Positions 17,623-29,155 of a DNA stretch of 64,000 nucleotides are shown here, one piece after another (the first letter of the stretch is position 1; each line of letters starts with the position of its first letter). Below the pieces are notes generated by a model that was given only the letters and a program-made list of their open reading frames with translations, made no database searches and was not told where the DNA came from. The DNA is taken from positions 62,001 to 126,000 of the forward strand of contig NZ_QKYU01000014.1 of the NCBI RefSeq assembly GCF_003253705.1, read 5' to 3'. Origin of the DNA: Humitalea rosea. Lineage in GTDB: Bacteria > Pseudomonadota > Alphaproteobacteria > Acetobacterales > Acetobacteraceae. A program made the position numbers and the translations under genes.

Positions 17623-18570
17623 ATGCGCTTTCTGATTTTCTTCGGTCAGCGCCTGGCGCTCGCGGTGCCCACGGTACTGATCCTGAGCGTGCTCGTGTTC
17701 CTCCTGCAGCGCCTGCTGCCGGGGGACCCTGCCCTGGCGATGGGCGGGGACGAGATCGACCTGCAAGGACTTGAGGAGATCCGGCACAAATACGGGTTGG
17801 ACCTGCCGATCCACCTCCAATATTTCCGCTGGCTCGGCAGCGCCCTTGTCGGCGATCTCGGCATCTCCCTTCGCAACAGCATGGGTGTGACCGAATTGCT
17901 GCTGGGCAAGCTCGTCATCACGCTCCAGCTTGCCTTCGCGTCGATGATCATTGCCGTGGTGGTCGGCATTCCCCTCGGCGTCCTCGCGGCGTCCCGTCAT
18001 GGCACTTGGCTCGACACGGCGACGAGCGCCGTATCCCTTACCAGCATCTCCATCCCGCATTTCTGGTTGGGGATCCTTCTCGTCCTGGCTTTTTCGGTGA
18101 ACCTGCAATGGTTCCCCTCCTCCGGCTACGTGCCGTTCTGGGAGGATCCACGGCGGAGCGCGATGGGCTTTGTTCTGCCTTCGATCGTGCTCGGGACCGG
18201 CATCGCCGGTGTGCTGATGCGCCATACGCGCAGCGCGATGTTGCAGTCGCTCGGCGCGGATTACGTGCGCACCGCCCGCGCCAAGGGGCTGAGCGAGCGG
18301 CGGGTGGTGCTACGGCACGCGCTGCGCAACGCGCTGGTGCCGGTCGTCACGCTGGGTGCGATCGAATTCGGCCATCTGCTGGCCGGCGCCGTCCTGACCG
18401 AACAGATCTTCTCCATCCCCGGCTTCGGCAAGCTGCTGGTCGATGGGGTGCTGTATCGCGACTACGCGGTCGTGCAGGGGTTGGTGCTGGTCTCGGCGGT
18501 GCTGTTCATCCTCGTCAGCCTGACGGCCGATGTCCTCTACTTCGTCATCAATCCTCGGCTGCGGGGCTGA
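17623..18570 (+). CDS. ABC transporter permease, DppB/OppB type
   Basis: 315 residues, inner-membrane permease with about six membrane helices. The N-terminal segment (FFGQRLALAVPTVLILSVLVFLLQRLLPGDP) is the usual DppB opening, including the LLPGDP motif. The coupling EAA-like loop reads VRTARAKGLSERRVVLRHALRN. The C-terminus FVINPRLRG is also typical. A spacing of 36 bp from the binding-protein gene and three bases to the partner permease supports one operon. Confidence 0.93.
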   Translation: MRFLIFFGQRLALAVPTVLILSVLVFLLQRLLPGDPALAMGGDEIDLQGLEEIRHKYGLDLPIHLQYFRWLGSALVGDLGISLRNSMGVTELLLGKLVITLQLAFASMIIAVVVGIPLGVLAASRHGTWLDTATSAVSLTSISIPHFWLGILLVLAFSVNLQWFPSSGYVPFWEDPRRSAMGFVLPSIVLGTGIAGVLMRHTRSAMLQSLGADYVRTARAKGLSERRVVLRHALRNALVPVVTLGAIEFGHLLAGAVLTEQIFSIPGFGKLLVDGVLYRDYAVVQGLVLVSAVLFILVSLTADVLYFVINPRLRG

Positions 18571-18573
18571 ACC

Positions 18574-19449
18574 ATGGCCAGCGTGACACAGACCCCCGTC
18601 TTCGTGCGGCCGGAAAGCCGGCTGCGCCGGGTGCTGCGCCGCCTTGCGCGGCGCCGCGTCAGCCTGGTCGCCGGCGCCATCGTCCTGTGCTTCATCGCGA
18701 TGGCGCTGCTCGCGCCCCTCATCGCGCCCTATGACCCGACCAAGGCAAGCTTCATGCTGGTGCGCAAGGCACCATCCGCCGCGCATTGGCTTGGCACGGA
18801 CGAGGTGGGGCGCGACGTGCTGTCCCGCATGATCTGGGGCGCGCGCAGCTCGTTGCTCGCCGGCGCCATTCCTGTGGTTGTCGCCCTCCTGTTCAGCGTG
18901 CCGCTCGGCGTCATCAGCGGCTATGCCGGCGGCGTGCTCGACATGGTCGTGATGCGCGTCACCGATGCCATGCTCGCGATCCCCTTCCTGATCGTCGCGA
19001 TCACGCTTGCGGCTTTCCTCGGTCCTGATCTGAAGAATGCGATGCTGGCCATCGGTATCGCCTCGCTGCCGGTGTTCGTGCGTCTCGCACGCGCCGCGGC
19101 GATGAGCATCAGGGCTGAGGATTACGTCGAAGCCGCGCGGGTCATCGGCAGTTCTCACCTGCGCATCGCCTTTCGCCACATCCTGCCCAATATGCTCCCC
19201 CCCCTGCTGGTCCAGGCGAGCGTCATGGCCGCCGCGGCGATCATCGCGGAGGCGTCGCTGTCCTTCCTCGGGCTGGGCCAGCAGCCCCCGGCGCCATCCT
19301 GGGGCAGCATGCTCAATGCGGCGCAACGGCATATGGCGGCCGCGCCCTGGATGGCGATTGCCCCAGGCGCGATGATCTTCGTGCTGGTCATCGCACTGAA
19401 CATCTTCGGCGACGGGTTGCGGGACGCGCTCGATCCCAAACGCCGCTGA
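18574..19449 (+). CDS. ABC transporter permease, DppC/OppC type
   Basis: 291 residues. The N-terminal OppC segment (RRVLRRLARRRVSLVAGAIV and the first helix) is followed by HWLGTDEVGRDVLSRMIWGAR, a hallmark of DppC proteins. The coupling loop reads EDYVEAARVIGSSHLRIAFRHILPNM. It forms the heterodimeric channel with the 17623 protein. The ending NIFGDGLRDALDPKRR is characteristic. Confidence 0.93.
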   Translation: MASVTQTPVFVRPESRLRRVLRRLARRRVSLVAGAIVLCFIAMALLAPLIAPYDPTKASFMLVRKAPSAAHWLGTDEVGRDVLSRMIWGARSSLLAGAIPVVVALLFSVPLGVISGYAGGVLDMVVMRVTDAMLAIPFLIVAITLAAFLGPDLKNAMLAIGIASLPVFVRLARAAAMSIRAEDYVEAARVIGSSHLRIAFRHILPNMLPPLLVQASVMAAAAIIAEASLSFLGLGQQPPAPSWGSMLNAAQRHMAAAPWMAIAPGAMIFVLVIALNIFGDGLRDALDPKRR

Positions 19450-19473
19450 CACCCCCAACAAGAGGAGACGTCC

Positions 19474-20493
19474 ATGAGCATGGTCCTTACACAGCCGGTC
19501 ACGGGCCCCCGGGCCTGGCGCGGCGCCGAGCTGGGCCAGGATGGTCCCTGGCTGCTGGAGCTGACCCCCGCCGAGCAGCGCGAAATCGCCATCGCCCTGG
19601 CCCATGCCGTGCGGACCGGGACACCGATGTTGCATTGGCAGGAGGCGACCTTCCCGCTCGACGGGCTGCGCGAAAAGCTGCGCGCCATCGCGCACCAGCT
19701 TCGCGATGGCCTGGGCTTCACCATCCTGCGCGGCCTCGACATCTCCAACTACTCGGATGAGGAGGTCGGGATGATCTATTGGGGCCTCGGCCTCTACCTC
19801 GGCGAACCGCTGGGGCAGAATCCCAAGGGTGATCTGCTTGGCCATGTCTTCGACCAGGGGCGCAAGTATGGCGGCCTGGACGTCCGCGGCTACGAAACCA
19901 GCGCCTATCTGCCCTACCATACCGACAGCTGCGACTTCCTGGGGCTGATGTGCCTGCGGCAGGGCCTGTCGGGTGGGCTAAGCAGCCTGGTCAGCTCCGT
20001 CTCCGTGCACAATGCCATCCTGGCCGAGCATCCCGAGTATCTCGGCCTGCTCTACAACGGCTTCTACTACATCCGGCGGGAGGAGGCGCTGGGCGGCAAG
20101 GGCGTGTCCGAGGCGCCGGTGCCGGTCTTCGGCCAGACGGACGGGATCGTGAGCTGCCGTTACCTGCGCAACCAGATCAATGCCGGCGCGGTGAAGCGCG
20201 GCGTGCCGTTGACGGCGATGGAGACGGAGGCGCTCGACTTCCTCGATGCCCAGACGCAGCGGGAGGATCTGCGGTTGGATTTCATGCTGCGGCCCGGCGA
20301 CATGGAATTCTGCAACAACTACACCGTGCTGCATTCGCGCACCGAATTCGCCGATGGTCCGGAGCGCAGCCAGCAGCGCCACATGCTGCGCCTTTGGCTG
20401 AAGTTCCATGAGCGCTGGCCGGTCTCCGAGCATTTCGCCGAGCATCGTGGCTATGTGCTGACCGCGCGCGGCACGGTCCTGGCTGAGGCCTGA
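19474..20493 (+). CDS. TauD/TfdA-family 2-oxoglutarate-dependent dioxygenase
   Basis: 339 residues. The Fe(II) ligands are visible as H149 and D151 (LPYHTDSCDFLGL) and the distal H287 (TVLHSRTEF); R306 in HMLRLWLK probably binds 2-oxoglutarate. An N-terminal GFTILRGLDI segment near 81-90 is common in this family. It is the last gene of the operon, 24 bp after the permease with AGAGGAG upstream of the ATG. Such enzymes hydroxylate sulfonates, aryloxyacids or amino acid-like molecules. The substrate is probably what the adjacent importer carries, but is not identified. Confidence 0.88.
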   Translation: MSMVLTQPVTGPRAWRGAELGQDGPWLLELTPAEQREIAIALAHAVRTGTPMLHWQEATFPLDGLREKLRAIAHQLRDGLGFTILRGLDISNYSDEEVGMIYWGLGLYLGEPLGQNPKGDLLGHVFDQGRKYGGLDVRGYETSAYLPYHTDSCDFLGLMCLRQGLSGGLSSLVSSVSVHNAILAEHPEYLGLLYNGFYYIRREEALGGKGVSEAPVPVFGQTDGIVSCRYLRNQINAGAVKRGVPLTAMETEALDFLDAQTQREDLRLDFMLRPGDMEFCNNYTVLHSRTEFADGPERSQQRHMLRLWLKFHERWPVSEHFAEHRGYVLTARGTVLAEA

Positions 20494-20621
20494 GGGCGAG
20501 GGGCGGTCGTCCGCCTCGGTGCCGCCCCAGCTCCGTCTCGGCTCGACAGGCGGCTGAGGCGGACACTGCCTGAGCGCCTGGGAGAACGCGGTGTAGCGCA
20601 TCGGTTTGGAGCGGTTGGCGT

Positions 20622-20832
20622 CGGTTCATCCCCGCGTGCGGGGGGAATGCACGTCGCGACGTGATGCCGGGCCACGGCTCCACGGTTCATCCCCGCGTGT
20701 GCGGGGAACGCGCGCGTTCGGCACGCGCCCCGGCGCGGAACGCCGGTTCATCCCCGCGTGTGCGGGGAACGCACCCTGGCAGCTAGCGGGAACCAGCCGA
20801 GCGCCGGTTCATCCCCGCGTGTGCGGGGAACG
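20622..20832 (-). CRISPR. Type I-E CRISPR array, trailer segment (4 repeats, 3 spacers)
   Basis: Repeats start at 20622, 20683, 20744 and 20805 with 32-nt spacers. The first (20622-20650) is degenerate in its last ten bases, as expected for the terminal repeat far from the leader. The fourth lacks its 29th base because the IS256-family element is inserted there; that base is at 22257. On the minus strand the repeat ends in the handle ATGAACCG, so transcription runs right to left and these are the oldest spacers. Confidence 0.95.
20825..20832. repeat. Target-site duplication, left copy
   Basis: GGGGAACG, identical to 22249-22256. It is the last part of a CRISPR repeat, duplicated when the IS256-family element inserted. 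IS256 elements make 8-9 bp duplications. Confidence 0.9.
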
Positions 20833-22248
20833 GGTCGTGTCCCCGGTGGTGGTGTAGGAGGTCCAGAGCCTGGGGCGCGTAGCGAAGCCCCTGGCTGAGC
20901 GGAGCGGAGCGCCCCCGGGCGGCCACCGCGGTGATCTTCGGTAGGGTTGGGTTGCTGAGACCTGCAACCCCAAGCCTTGGATCGACCACGATGACCGACG
21001 ACAAGATCGCCCTGCGGGACCTCCTGGAAAAGGGCTCCGACGCCACCTTCCTGCGCGAGATGATCGGATTTGCCGCCCAGCGCCTGATGGAGTTGGAGGT
21101 GGGCGAGGTGACCGGCGCCGCCCATGGCGAGCGCAGCCCGGAGAGGCTGCTGCAGCGCAACGGCTACCGGGACCGCGACTGGCAGACCCGGGCCGGCACT
21201 GTTGAACTGCGGATCCCCAGGCTTCGCCGCGGCTCCTACTTCCCGGCCTTCCTGGAGCCGCGCCGGACAGCTGAGAAGGCGCTGACGGCGGTGATCCAGG
21301 AGGCCTACGTCCAGGGCATCTCCACCCGCTCGGTGGACGACCTGGTCCGCGCCATGGGCATGGAGGGCATCAGCCGCAGCCAGGTCTCGCGCCTCTGCGC
21401 CGAGATCGACGATCGTGTGCGCGACTTCCTGACCCGCCCCATCGAGGGCGATTGGCCCTATCTCTGGCTCGACGCGACCTACGTGAAGGTCCGCGAGGCA
21501 GGCCGCATCGTCCCTGTCGCGGTCACCATTGCGGTGGGTGTGAATGCCGACGGGCGGCGCGAGGTGCTCGGCATGGCCCTCGGCAGTTCGGAGGCCGAAC
21601 CCTTCTGGCTCGATTTCCTCCGCACCCTCAAGCGCCGCGGCCTGGCGGGCGTGAAGCTCGTCATCTCCGACGCCCATGAGGGGCTGAAGGCGGCCGTGAC
21701 CAAGGTGCTGCGGGCCACCTGGCAGCGCTGCCGCGTCCACTTCGCCCGCAACGCGCTCGCCCATGCCGGCAAGACCCAGCGCCGCATCGTCTCCGCCTGG
21801 ATCGGAACCGCCTATGCCGAAGGGGACGCCGCCGCGGCCCACGCCCAGTGGCGCACCGTCGCCGACCAGCTCCGCCCCAAGGTGCCCAAGCTCGCAGCCC
21901 TGATGGACACCGCCGAGGAGGACGTGCTGGCCTATATGCACTTCCCCGCCGCACATCGGGCCAAGTTGCACAGCACAAACCCGATCGAGCGGCTGAACGG
22001 GGAAATCAAGCGCCGAACGAATGTCGTCGGCATATTCCCCAACGAGGCCGCCGTGCTCCGCCTCGTCGGGGCCATCCTGCTCGAGCAATCCGACGAATGG
22101 GCCACCCAGCGCGCCCGCTACATGACCCTGGAAACCATCGGCTCCGTCAGCAACACTGCCCCCGTCAGCCTGTCCGCCGTGCCAGCCTGACGCGGCGGCC
22201 CAACCCGCCGAGGATCATCGCTCCTACACCACGCGATGGGACACGATC
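20833..22248 (+). mobile_element. IS256-family insertion sequence (1416 bp) inside a CRISPR repeat
   Basis: Ends are 28-bp imperfect inverted repeats, 22 of 28 matching: left 20833-20860 begins GGTCGTGTCC and ends GTGGTGTAGGAG; right 22221-22248 read inward begins GATCGTGTCC and ends the same way. The flanking 8-bp duplication GGGGAACG is exact. A single intact transposase fills the element. Removing the IS and one duplication copy restores a perfect 29-bp CRISPR repeat followed by a 32-nt spacer, so the boundaries are set to the base. Confidence 0.95.
20991..22190 (+). CDS. IS256-family (Mutator type) transposase
   Basis: 399 residues from the ATG at 20991 ([12 protein letters not shown]), the usual length. 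An upstream in-frame ATG at 20931 adds 20 residues without similarity. The family DDE triad is visible: D in [12 protein letters not shown] in [11 protein letters not shown] and E in [16 protein letters not shown]. The [11 protein letters not shown] motif is also typical. The gene looks intact, so the element could be active. It is transcribed against the CRISPR precursor. Confidence 0.95.
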   Translation: MTDDKIALRDLLEKGSDATFLREMIGFAAQRLMELEVGEVTGAAHGERSPERLLQRNGYRDRDWQTRAGTVELRIPRLRRGSYFPAFLEPRRTAEKALTAVIQEAYVQGISTRSVDDLVRAMGMEGISRSQVSRLCAEIDDRVRDFLTRPIEGDWPYLWLDATYVKVREAGRIVPVAVTIAVGVNADGRREVLGMALGSSEAEPFWLDFLRTLKRRGLAGVKLVISDAHEGLKAAVTKVLRATWQRCRVHFARNALAHAGKTQRRIVSAWIGTAYAEGDAAAAHAQWRTVADQLRPKVPKLAALMDTAEEDVLAYMHFPAAHRAKLHSTNPIERLNGEIKRRTNVVGIFPNEAAVLRLVGAILLEQSDEWATQRARYMTLETIGSVSNTAPVSLSAVPA

Positions 22249-22256
22249 GGGGAACG
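22249..22256. repeat. Target-site duplication, right copy
   Basis: GGGGAACG, matching 20825-20832. The C at 22257 completes the interrupted CRISPR repeat, and a 32-nt spacer follows at 22258-22289. Confidence 0.9.
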
Positions 22257-25200
22257 CCGGGGTGGGCGGCGGAGATGGCTGCTACAATCCGGTTCATCCC
22301 CGCGTGTGCGGGGAACGCGCGGTGGGCCAGACCGGCACCCAAGGCAGCGCCGGTTCATCCCCGCGTGTGCGGGGAACGCACCGCGCTAATGGAGACCAGG
22401 CGCTGGAAATCCGGTTCATCCCCGCGTGTGCGGGGAACGCGGATATGGATGAGGAAGGTCATACCCAAGTTCCGGTTCATCCCCGCGTGTGCGGGGAACG
22501 CGCGCGGCCGGCGCCGGCCGTAGAGACGGAGACCGGTTCATCCCCGCGTGTGCGGGGAACGCCGCGGCTCGTAGGCGCGGCCCTCGGCCATCTCCGGTTC
22601 ATCCCCGCGTGTGCGGGGAACGCACAGAGTAGAGGCGGCCGTTCTCGGCATCCAACGGTTCATCCCCGCGTGTGCGGGGAACGCCAAGCTCAGCAGGTCG
22701 AATGTCACGGATATCCCGGTTAATCCCCGCGTGTGCGGGGAACGCGTCACGCGCTCGTAGGTATCGGTTCCGAGCATCGGTTCATCCCCGCGTGTGCGGG
22801 GAACGCGAGCAAGCTCCACCGTTGAAGGTCGATCTGTCCGGTTCATCCCCGCGTGTGCGGGGAACGCGCCTGAGCGATGGCCGACCTGCAGAGCATCACC
22901 GGTTCATCCCCGCGTGTGCGGGGAACGCAGGCGATCGGCCGCGATGCCTCCAGGCTGGCCCGGTTCATCCCCGCGTGTGCGGGGAACGCGTGTTCCTGGG
23001 CAAGGGCGATGCGATCTGCGTCGGTTCATCCCCGCGTGTGCGGGGAACGCACGATGGCGCGGACGGTCGGATCAGCCAGGGCCGGTTCATCCCCGCGTGT
23101 GCGGGGAACGCACGGCGTTTGTGTGGGCGATTGCGGCACTCGGCGGTTCATCCCCGCGTGTGCGGGGAACGCTTCATGCACCGCGACGCGGCGGCCGGAG
23201 CTGTAGGTTCATCCCCGCGTGTGCGGGGAACGCAAGGGGCGCCCGAAGTTCAGCCGCGCCGGTGCCGGTTCATCCCCGCGTGTGCGGGGAACGCAGCTCC
23301 CGCATGGCCCGTTCCTGCGCCAGACGCGGTTCATCCCCGCGTGTGCGGGGAACGCGCGGCGCGGTTCCTTTACCTGCAAAGGACGGCCGGTTCATCCCCG
23401 CGTGTGCGGGGAACGCGTGGTGCTGCTGATCGAGCCGTTGATCTGCAGCGGTTCATCCCCGCGTGTGCGGGGAACGCGCTAACCCCGGCTTCGTCGCATC
23501 GCACCCCACCGGTTCATCCCCGCGTGTGCGGGGAACGCTTCCCAGGTTCCTAGCCGGACCTGGGATTTTTCGGTTCATCCCCGCGTGTGCGGGGAACGCG
23601 CGCAAGCCTATGCCGTGGGGATGCTCCGGGCCGGTTCATCCCCGCGTGTGCGGGGAACGCCACCGCGATACGGCTGGGGAGGAAACGAAAAACGGTTCAT
23701 CCCCGCGTGTGCGGGGAACGCGTGGCGGCGCGGGCCTGGGCTTCACCCTTCTCCGGTTCATCCCCGCGTGTGCGGGGAACGCACTCTGCTCGACCGTAAA
23801 TGAGATCGCGATGACGGTTCATCCCCGCGTGTGCGGGGAACGCGAAGTGCGTGCGGCCCTTCGGCTGGCGGGGTGCGGTTCATCCCCGCGTGTGCGGGGA
23901 ACGCAGAGTCGGCGGAGGGCATGCATCCCGGTGCACCGGTGCATCCCCGCGTGTGCGGGGAACGCGGCGGCGACTTCTTCTGCCGCAAGTTTTGGGTCGG
24001 TTCATCCCCGCGTGTGCGGGGAACGCCTCGATCGCCCACTGACGCAGCGCCAGTTGGTCGGTTCATCCCCGCGTGTGCGGGGAACGCGAAGTGCGCGTGC
24101 GCGGCTACGACGATTCCTACGGTTCATCCCCGCGTGTGCGGGGAACGCCCCGAAGGGGCGGATCAGGTTTCCCTCTACGCTGGTTCATCCCCGCGTGTGC
24201 GGGGAACGCACCCCACGAGTGCCCGATGTTGGGTAGTCTGCCGGTTCATCCCCGCGTGTGCGGGGAACGCCAGGGCGAACCGATGAACGAAGGAGCGGCA
24301 ACCGGTTCATCCCCGCGTGTGCGGGGAACGCGCGCTGATCGAGATGGTGAAGGGATTCGAGAGCGGTTCATCCCCGCGTGTGCGGGGAACGCGCCCGGCC
24401 TAACCTCCCCCGCCTCATCGAATGCGGTTCATCCCCGCGTGTGCGGGGAACGCCGTCAGATGCCGGTCGAAAATCTCATCGGCAGCGGTTCATCCCCGCG
24501 TGTGCGGGGAACGCGCGCCCGTTATGGCCCGACCAGGCGATCTCTTCGGTTCATCCCCGCGTGTGCGGGGAACGCGGGGAGTTCCCACGCTGGAATCTGT
24601 CCGGCGGCGGTTCATCCCCGCGTGTGCGGGGAACGCTTGGTAAGGGATGCCTCTACGGGCGCAAACCCCGGTTCATCCCCGCGTGTGCGGGGAACGCGAC
24701 CCCATACCTCTGCCCGCAGATCAGCGCCGTGGTTCATCCCCGCGTGTGCGGGGAACGCGCTCACCGCCATTCCTCCATGCTGATGCGGACCGGTTCATCC
24801 CCGCGTGTGCGGGGAACGCGGCAGCCCGAGCCGCTGCAACACAACCACCACCGGTTCATCCCCGCGTGTGCGAGGAACGCAGGCGCTCTCGCCGGCCTCG
24901 GCATCCCGATGACGGTTCATCCCCGCGTGTGCGGGGAACGCGACGTTGGCTTCGTCACCAGCGACCGTTGGGGCGGTTCATCCCCGCGTGTGCGGGGAAC
25001 GCGCGCGGCACGGCGGGGATGTGGAGCGGCTGTGCGGTTCATCCCCGCGTGTGCGGGGAACGCTCACCCGCGATCCGCGCCCATGGCGCCTCGACCGGTT
25101 CATCCCCGCGTGTGCGGGGAACGCATCGCCTGGTCGGCGTCGGGATAGGATCCAACCGGTTCATCCCCGCGTGTGCGGGGAACGCCCCCCCGCGCCGCGG

Positions 25201-27808
25201 CCGGGCAACCTCTCGGCCGGTTCATCCCCGCGTGTGCGGGGAACGCCGTGACGCTCGGGGAGGTGTCGTCGATCGTCAAGGTTCATCCCCGCGTGTGCGG
25301 GGAACGCTTGTTGGGGCGCTCAGTGTTTCGGTTTGGCGCCGGTTCATCCCCGCGTGTGCGGGGAACGCATACCCACCGCCTGCGGCCCCTATAATCGGGC
25401 CGGTTCATCCCCGCGTGTGCGGGGAACGCGTCGTAGGTAATGCCGAGGGCCAGCAGGCGGTCGGTTCATCCCCGCGTGTGCGGGGAACGCAACCCTGGGA
25501 ACTCCGTCCCAAGCAGGCAAACCGGTTCATCCCCGCGTGTGCGGGGAACGCGCATTACGGCCTCGACCAATGACTGGCGCAGTGGGTTCATCCCCGCGTG
25601 TGCGGGGAACGCGTCTGGTTGATCGGCGGGACAGCATCCGCCCTCGGTTCATCCCCGCGTGTGCGGGGAACGCTCCGTGAGCATCTGCGATGCATTGCCG
25701 ACCTGCGGTTCATCCCCGCGTGTGCGGGGAACGCCTTGTGCATCTGTTCCGGCCGCAGGCCGGGGACGGTTCATCCCCGCGTGTGCGGGGAACGCCCTGA
25801 GCGCCTGCGGAATTAGAGGAACCTGCACGGTTCATCCCCGCGTGTGCGGGGAACGCGGCATTATTTAGGGCTCTGGCATTCGCCGCCTCGGTTCATCCCC
25901 GCGTGTGCGGGGAACGCACGAGCGCACTCCCGAAACCACGTTTTTTAACCGGTTCATCCCCGCGTGTGCGGGGAACGCGAGCCATTGCCGACCTGCTTGC
26001 CCAAATAGACCGGTTCATCCCCGCGTGTGCGGGGAACGCACCCGCGCCCGGACGGCGGGGGTATTCTGGATCGGTTCATCCCCGCGTGTGCGGGGAACGC
26101 GCAGCACGGAGCGCGTCGGCGGCAGTTTGTGCCGGTTCATCCCCGCGTGTGCGGGGAACGCGCTGGTCTACGGGGACCAGTTCGTGAATTTCGCGGTTCA
26201 TCCCCGCGTGTGCGGGGAACGCCACGCCTCCCGCACCCATAGCCGATCTCCAGCCGGTTCATCCCCGCGTGTGCGGGGAACGCGGCGCCATGCCCTGCCG
26301 CTGCTGCCGCTCTGCCGGTTCATCCCCGCGTGTGCGGGGAACGCCATCTATGCACAACGGACCTGATGTGAAACGGCGGTTCATCCCCGCGTGTGCGGGG
26401 AACGCGTCCCCGGCCTACGGCCGAACTCTGCACAAATGGGTTCATCCCCGCGTGTGCGGGGAACGCATCCTTCCAGCTTTTTCCCACGAGCCATATACCG
26501 GTTCATCCCCGCGTGTGCGGGGAACGCATCTGGCCCATTTCCTCGGCCCATCCGATCGGCGGTTCATCCCCGCGTGTGCGGGGAACGCTCTCCCGGCTGC
26601 ATGAGCGGCCAAGGGTATTCCGGTTCATCCCCGCGTGTGCGGGGAACGCTTTCACCGACCACAAGACGGCGAACGCTGAGACGGTTCATCCCCGCGTGTG
26701 CGGGGAACGCTTGCGCAGGGTGCGCTGCGCCGCGCCCCAGTCCGGTTCATCCCCGCGTGTGCGGGGAACGCGTCTCCTTCGCGCGCTCGATGCTGAAGGA
26801 CGCCGGTTCATCCCCGCGTGTGCGGGGAACGCACGACCCTGGACCCCGACACGAAGAAGGAAATCGGTTCATCCCCGCGTGTGCGGGGAACGCCTCTGCG
26901 TGAGCACGTCCGGCCAGATCATCACCGGTTCATCCCCGCGTGTGCGGGGAACGCATGACCTGCCCATCGATCAGATTGCGGCGCTGCGGTTCATCCCCGC
27001 GTGTGCGGGGAACGCGTGTTGAGTTGCAGCCCAACCACCAGCCCGGGCGGTTCATCCCCGCGTGTGCGGGGAACGCGCGAAGAAGATGCGCTTCGTCGCC
27101 CTGACCTGCGGTTCATCCCCGCGTGTGCGGGGAACGCTCCGGCAGCACCTCCACCGTCAACAGCAGTGGCGGTTCATCCCCGCGTGTGCGGGGAACGCGT
27201 GCGCCAGACATCGGCGGTCGCGGTGTAGCCCGGTTCATCCCCGCGTGTGCGGGGAACGCCATTGCGATGCTGATCCCGGCCAGCATGCCCTCGGTTCATC
27301 CCCGCGTGTGCGGGGAACGCACCAGCGCGTGCTCCGCCACCGCCGACGCGCTCGGTTCATCCCCGCGTGTGCGGGGAACGCGAAGGCGCGCATGCTATGA
27401 TCCCCTCCCTCTACGGTTCATCCCCGCGTGTGCGGGGAACGCTGGATGAAGACGGGATTGGGAGCTCCGGCCCCCGGTTCATCCCCGCGTGTGCGGGGAA
27501 CGCTCACCGCGACCCCCTATCGGATGGACAGCGGGCGGTTCATCCCCGCGTGTGCGGGGAACGCTGGCCGGCCGCGCAGCGCACCCTGCGCAACAGCGGT
27601 TCATCCCCGCGTGTGCGGGGAACGCGTTGGTCTGCCGCGCTCAGCAACCCCCGCCATCGGTTCATCCCCGCGTGTGCGGGGAACGCGGCATCGTGCTACC
27701 GTGAGCCTCCTCCTCCACCGGTTCATCCCCGCGTGTGCGGGGAACGCTCGGCATCATGCACGACGCAGAGCCGTATGGACGGTTCATCCCCGCGTGTGCG
27801 GGGAACGC
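22257..27808 (-). CRISPR. Type I-E CRISPR array, main segment (91 full repeats, 91 spacers)
   Basis: After the completed interrupted repeat, full 29-bp repeats run from 22290 to 27780, with starts at an exact 61-bp period at every point I checked (90 periods), so all spacers are 32 nt. Repeat core is CCCCGC-GTGT-GCGGGG on the plus strand. The crRNA strand is minus: 5' handle AUGAACCG and a 3' hairpin, as in E. coli type I-E. Point variants include 22722 (C to A), 23941 (T to G) and 24873 (G to A). Including the trailer part the array has 95 repeats and 94 spacers. The newest spacers lie next to cas2 at the right end. Confidence 0.98.
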
Positions 27809-27876
27809 TCTGACCAGAGCCTATTGATTTACAAAGCCTATCCCCATGTCAAACAACTCACCGAAATCGCGCCGCG
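27809..27876 (-). promoter_or_regulatory. CRISPR leader
   Basis: 68 bp between the cas2 stop and the first (leader-proximal) repeat, clearly more AT-rich than its surroundings. Read on the minus strand it holds a consensus -35-like TTGACA (27852-27847), followed by an AT-rich stretch (TTTGTAAATCAAT) that could supply the -10 element, although no hexamer at ideal spacing is convincing. By analogy with E. coli type I-E it should contain the pre-crRNA promoter and the signals for spacer integration. Confidence 0.75.

Positions 27877-29151
<1,275 letters not shown>

Positions 29152-29155
<4 letters not shown>

Noticed and set aside
20494-20621. Possible attachment site paired with the tRNA-Met 3' end
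   Set aside because: No segment here matches the tRNA 3' end, so no left att site was supported.
22290-27808. Many long open frames through the CRISPR array (repeated peptides such as VHPRVCGER, FIPACAGN and GSSPRVRGT)
   Set aside because: The repeat has no stop in some frames and the 61-bp period cycles the frame, so these are spurious translations of repeats.
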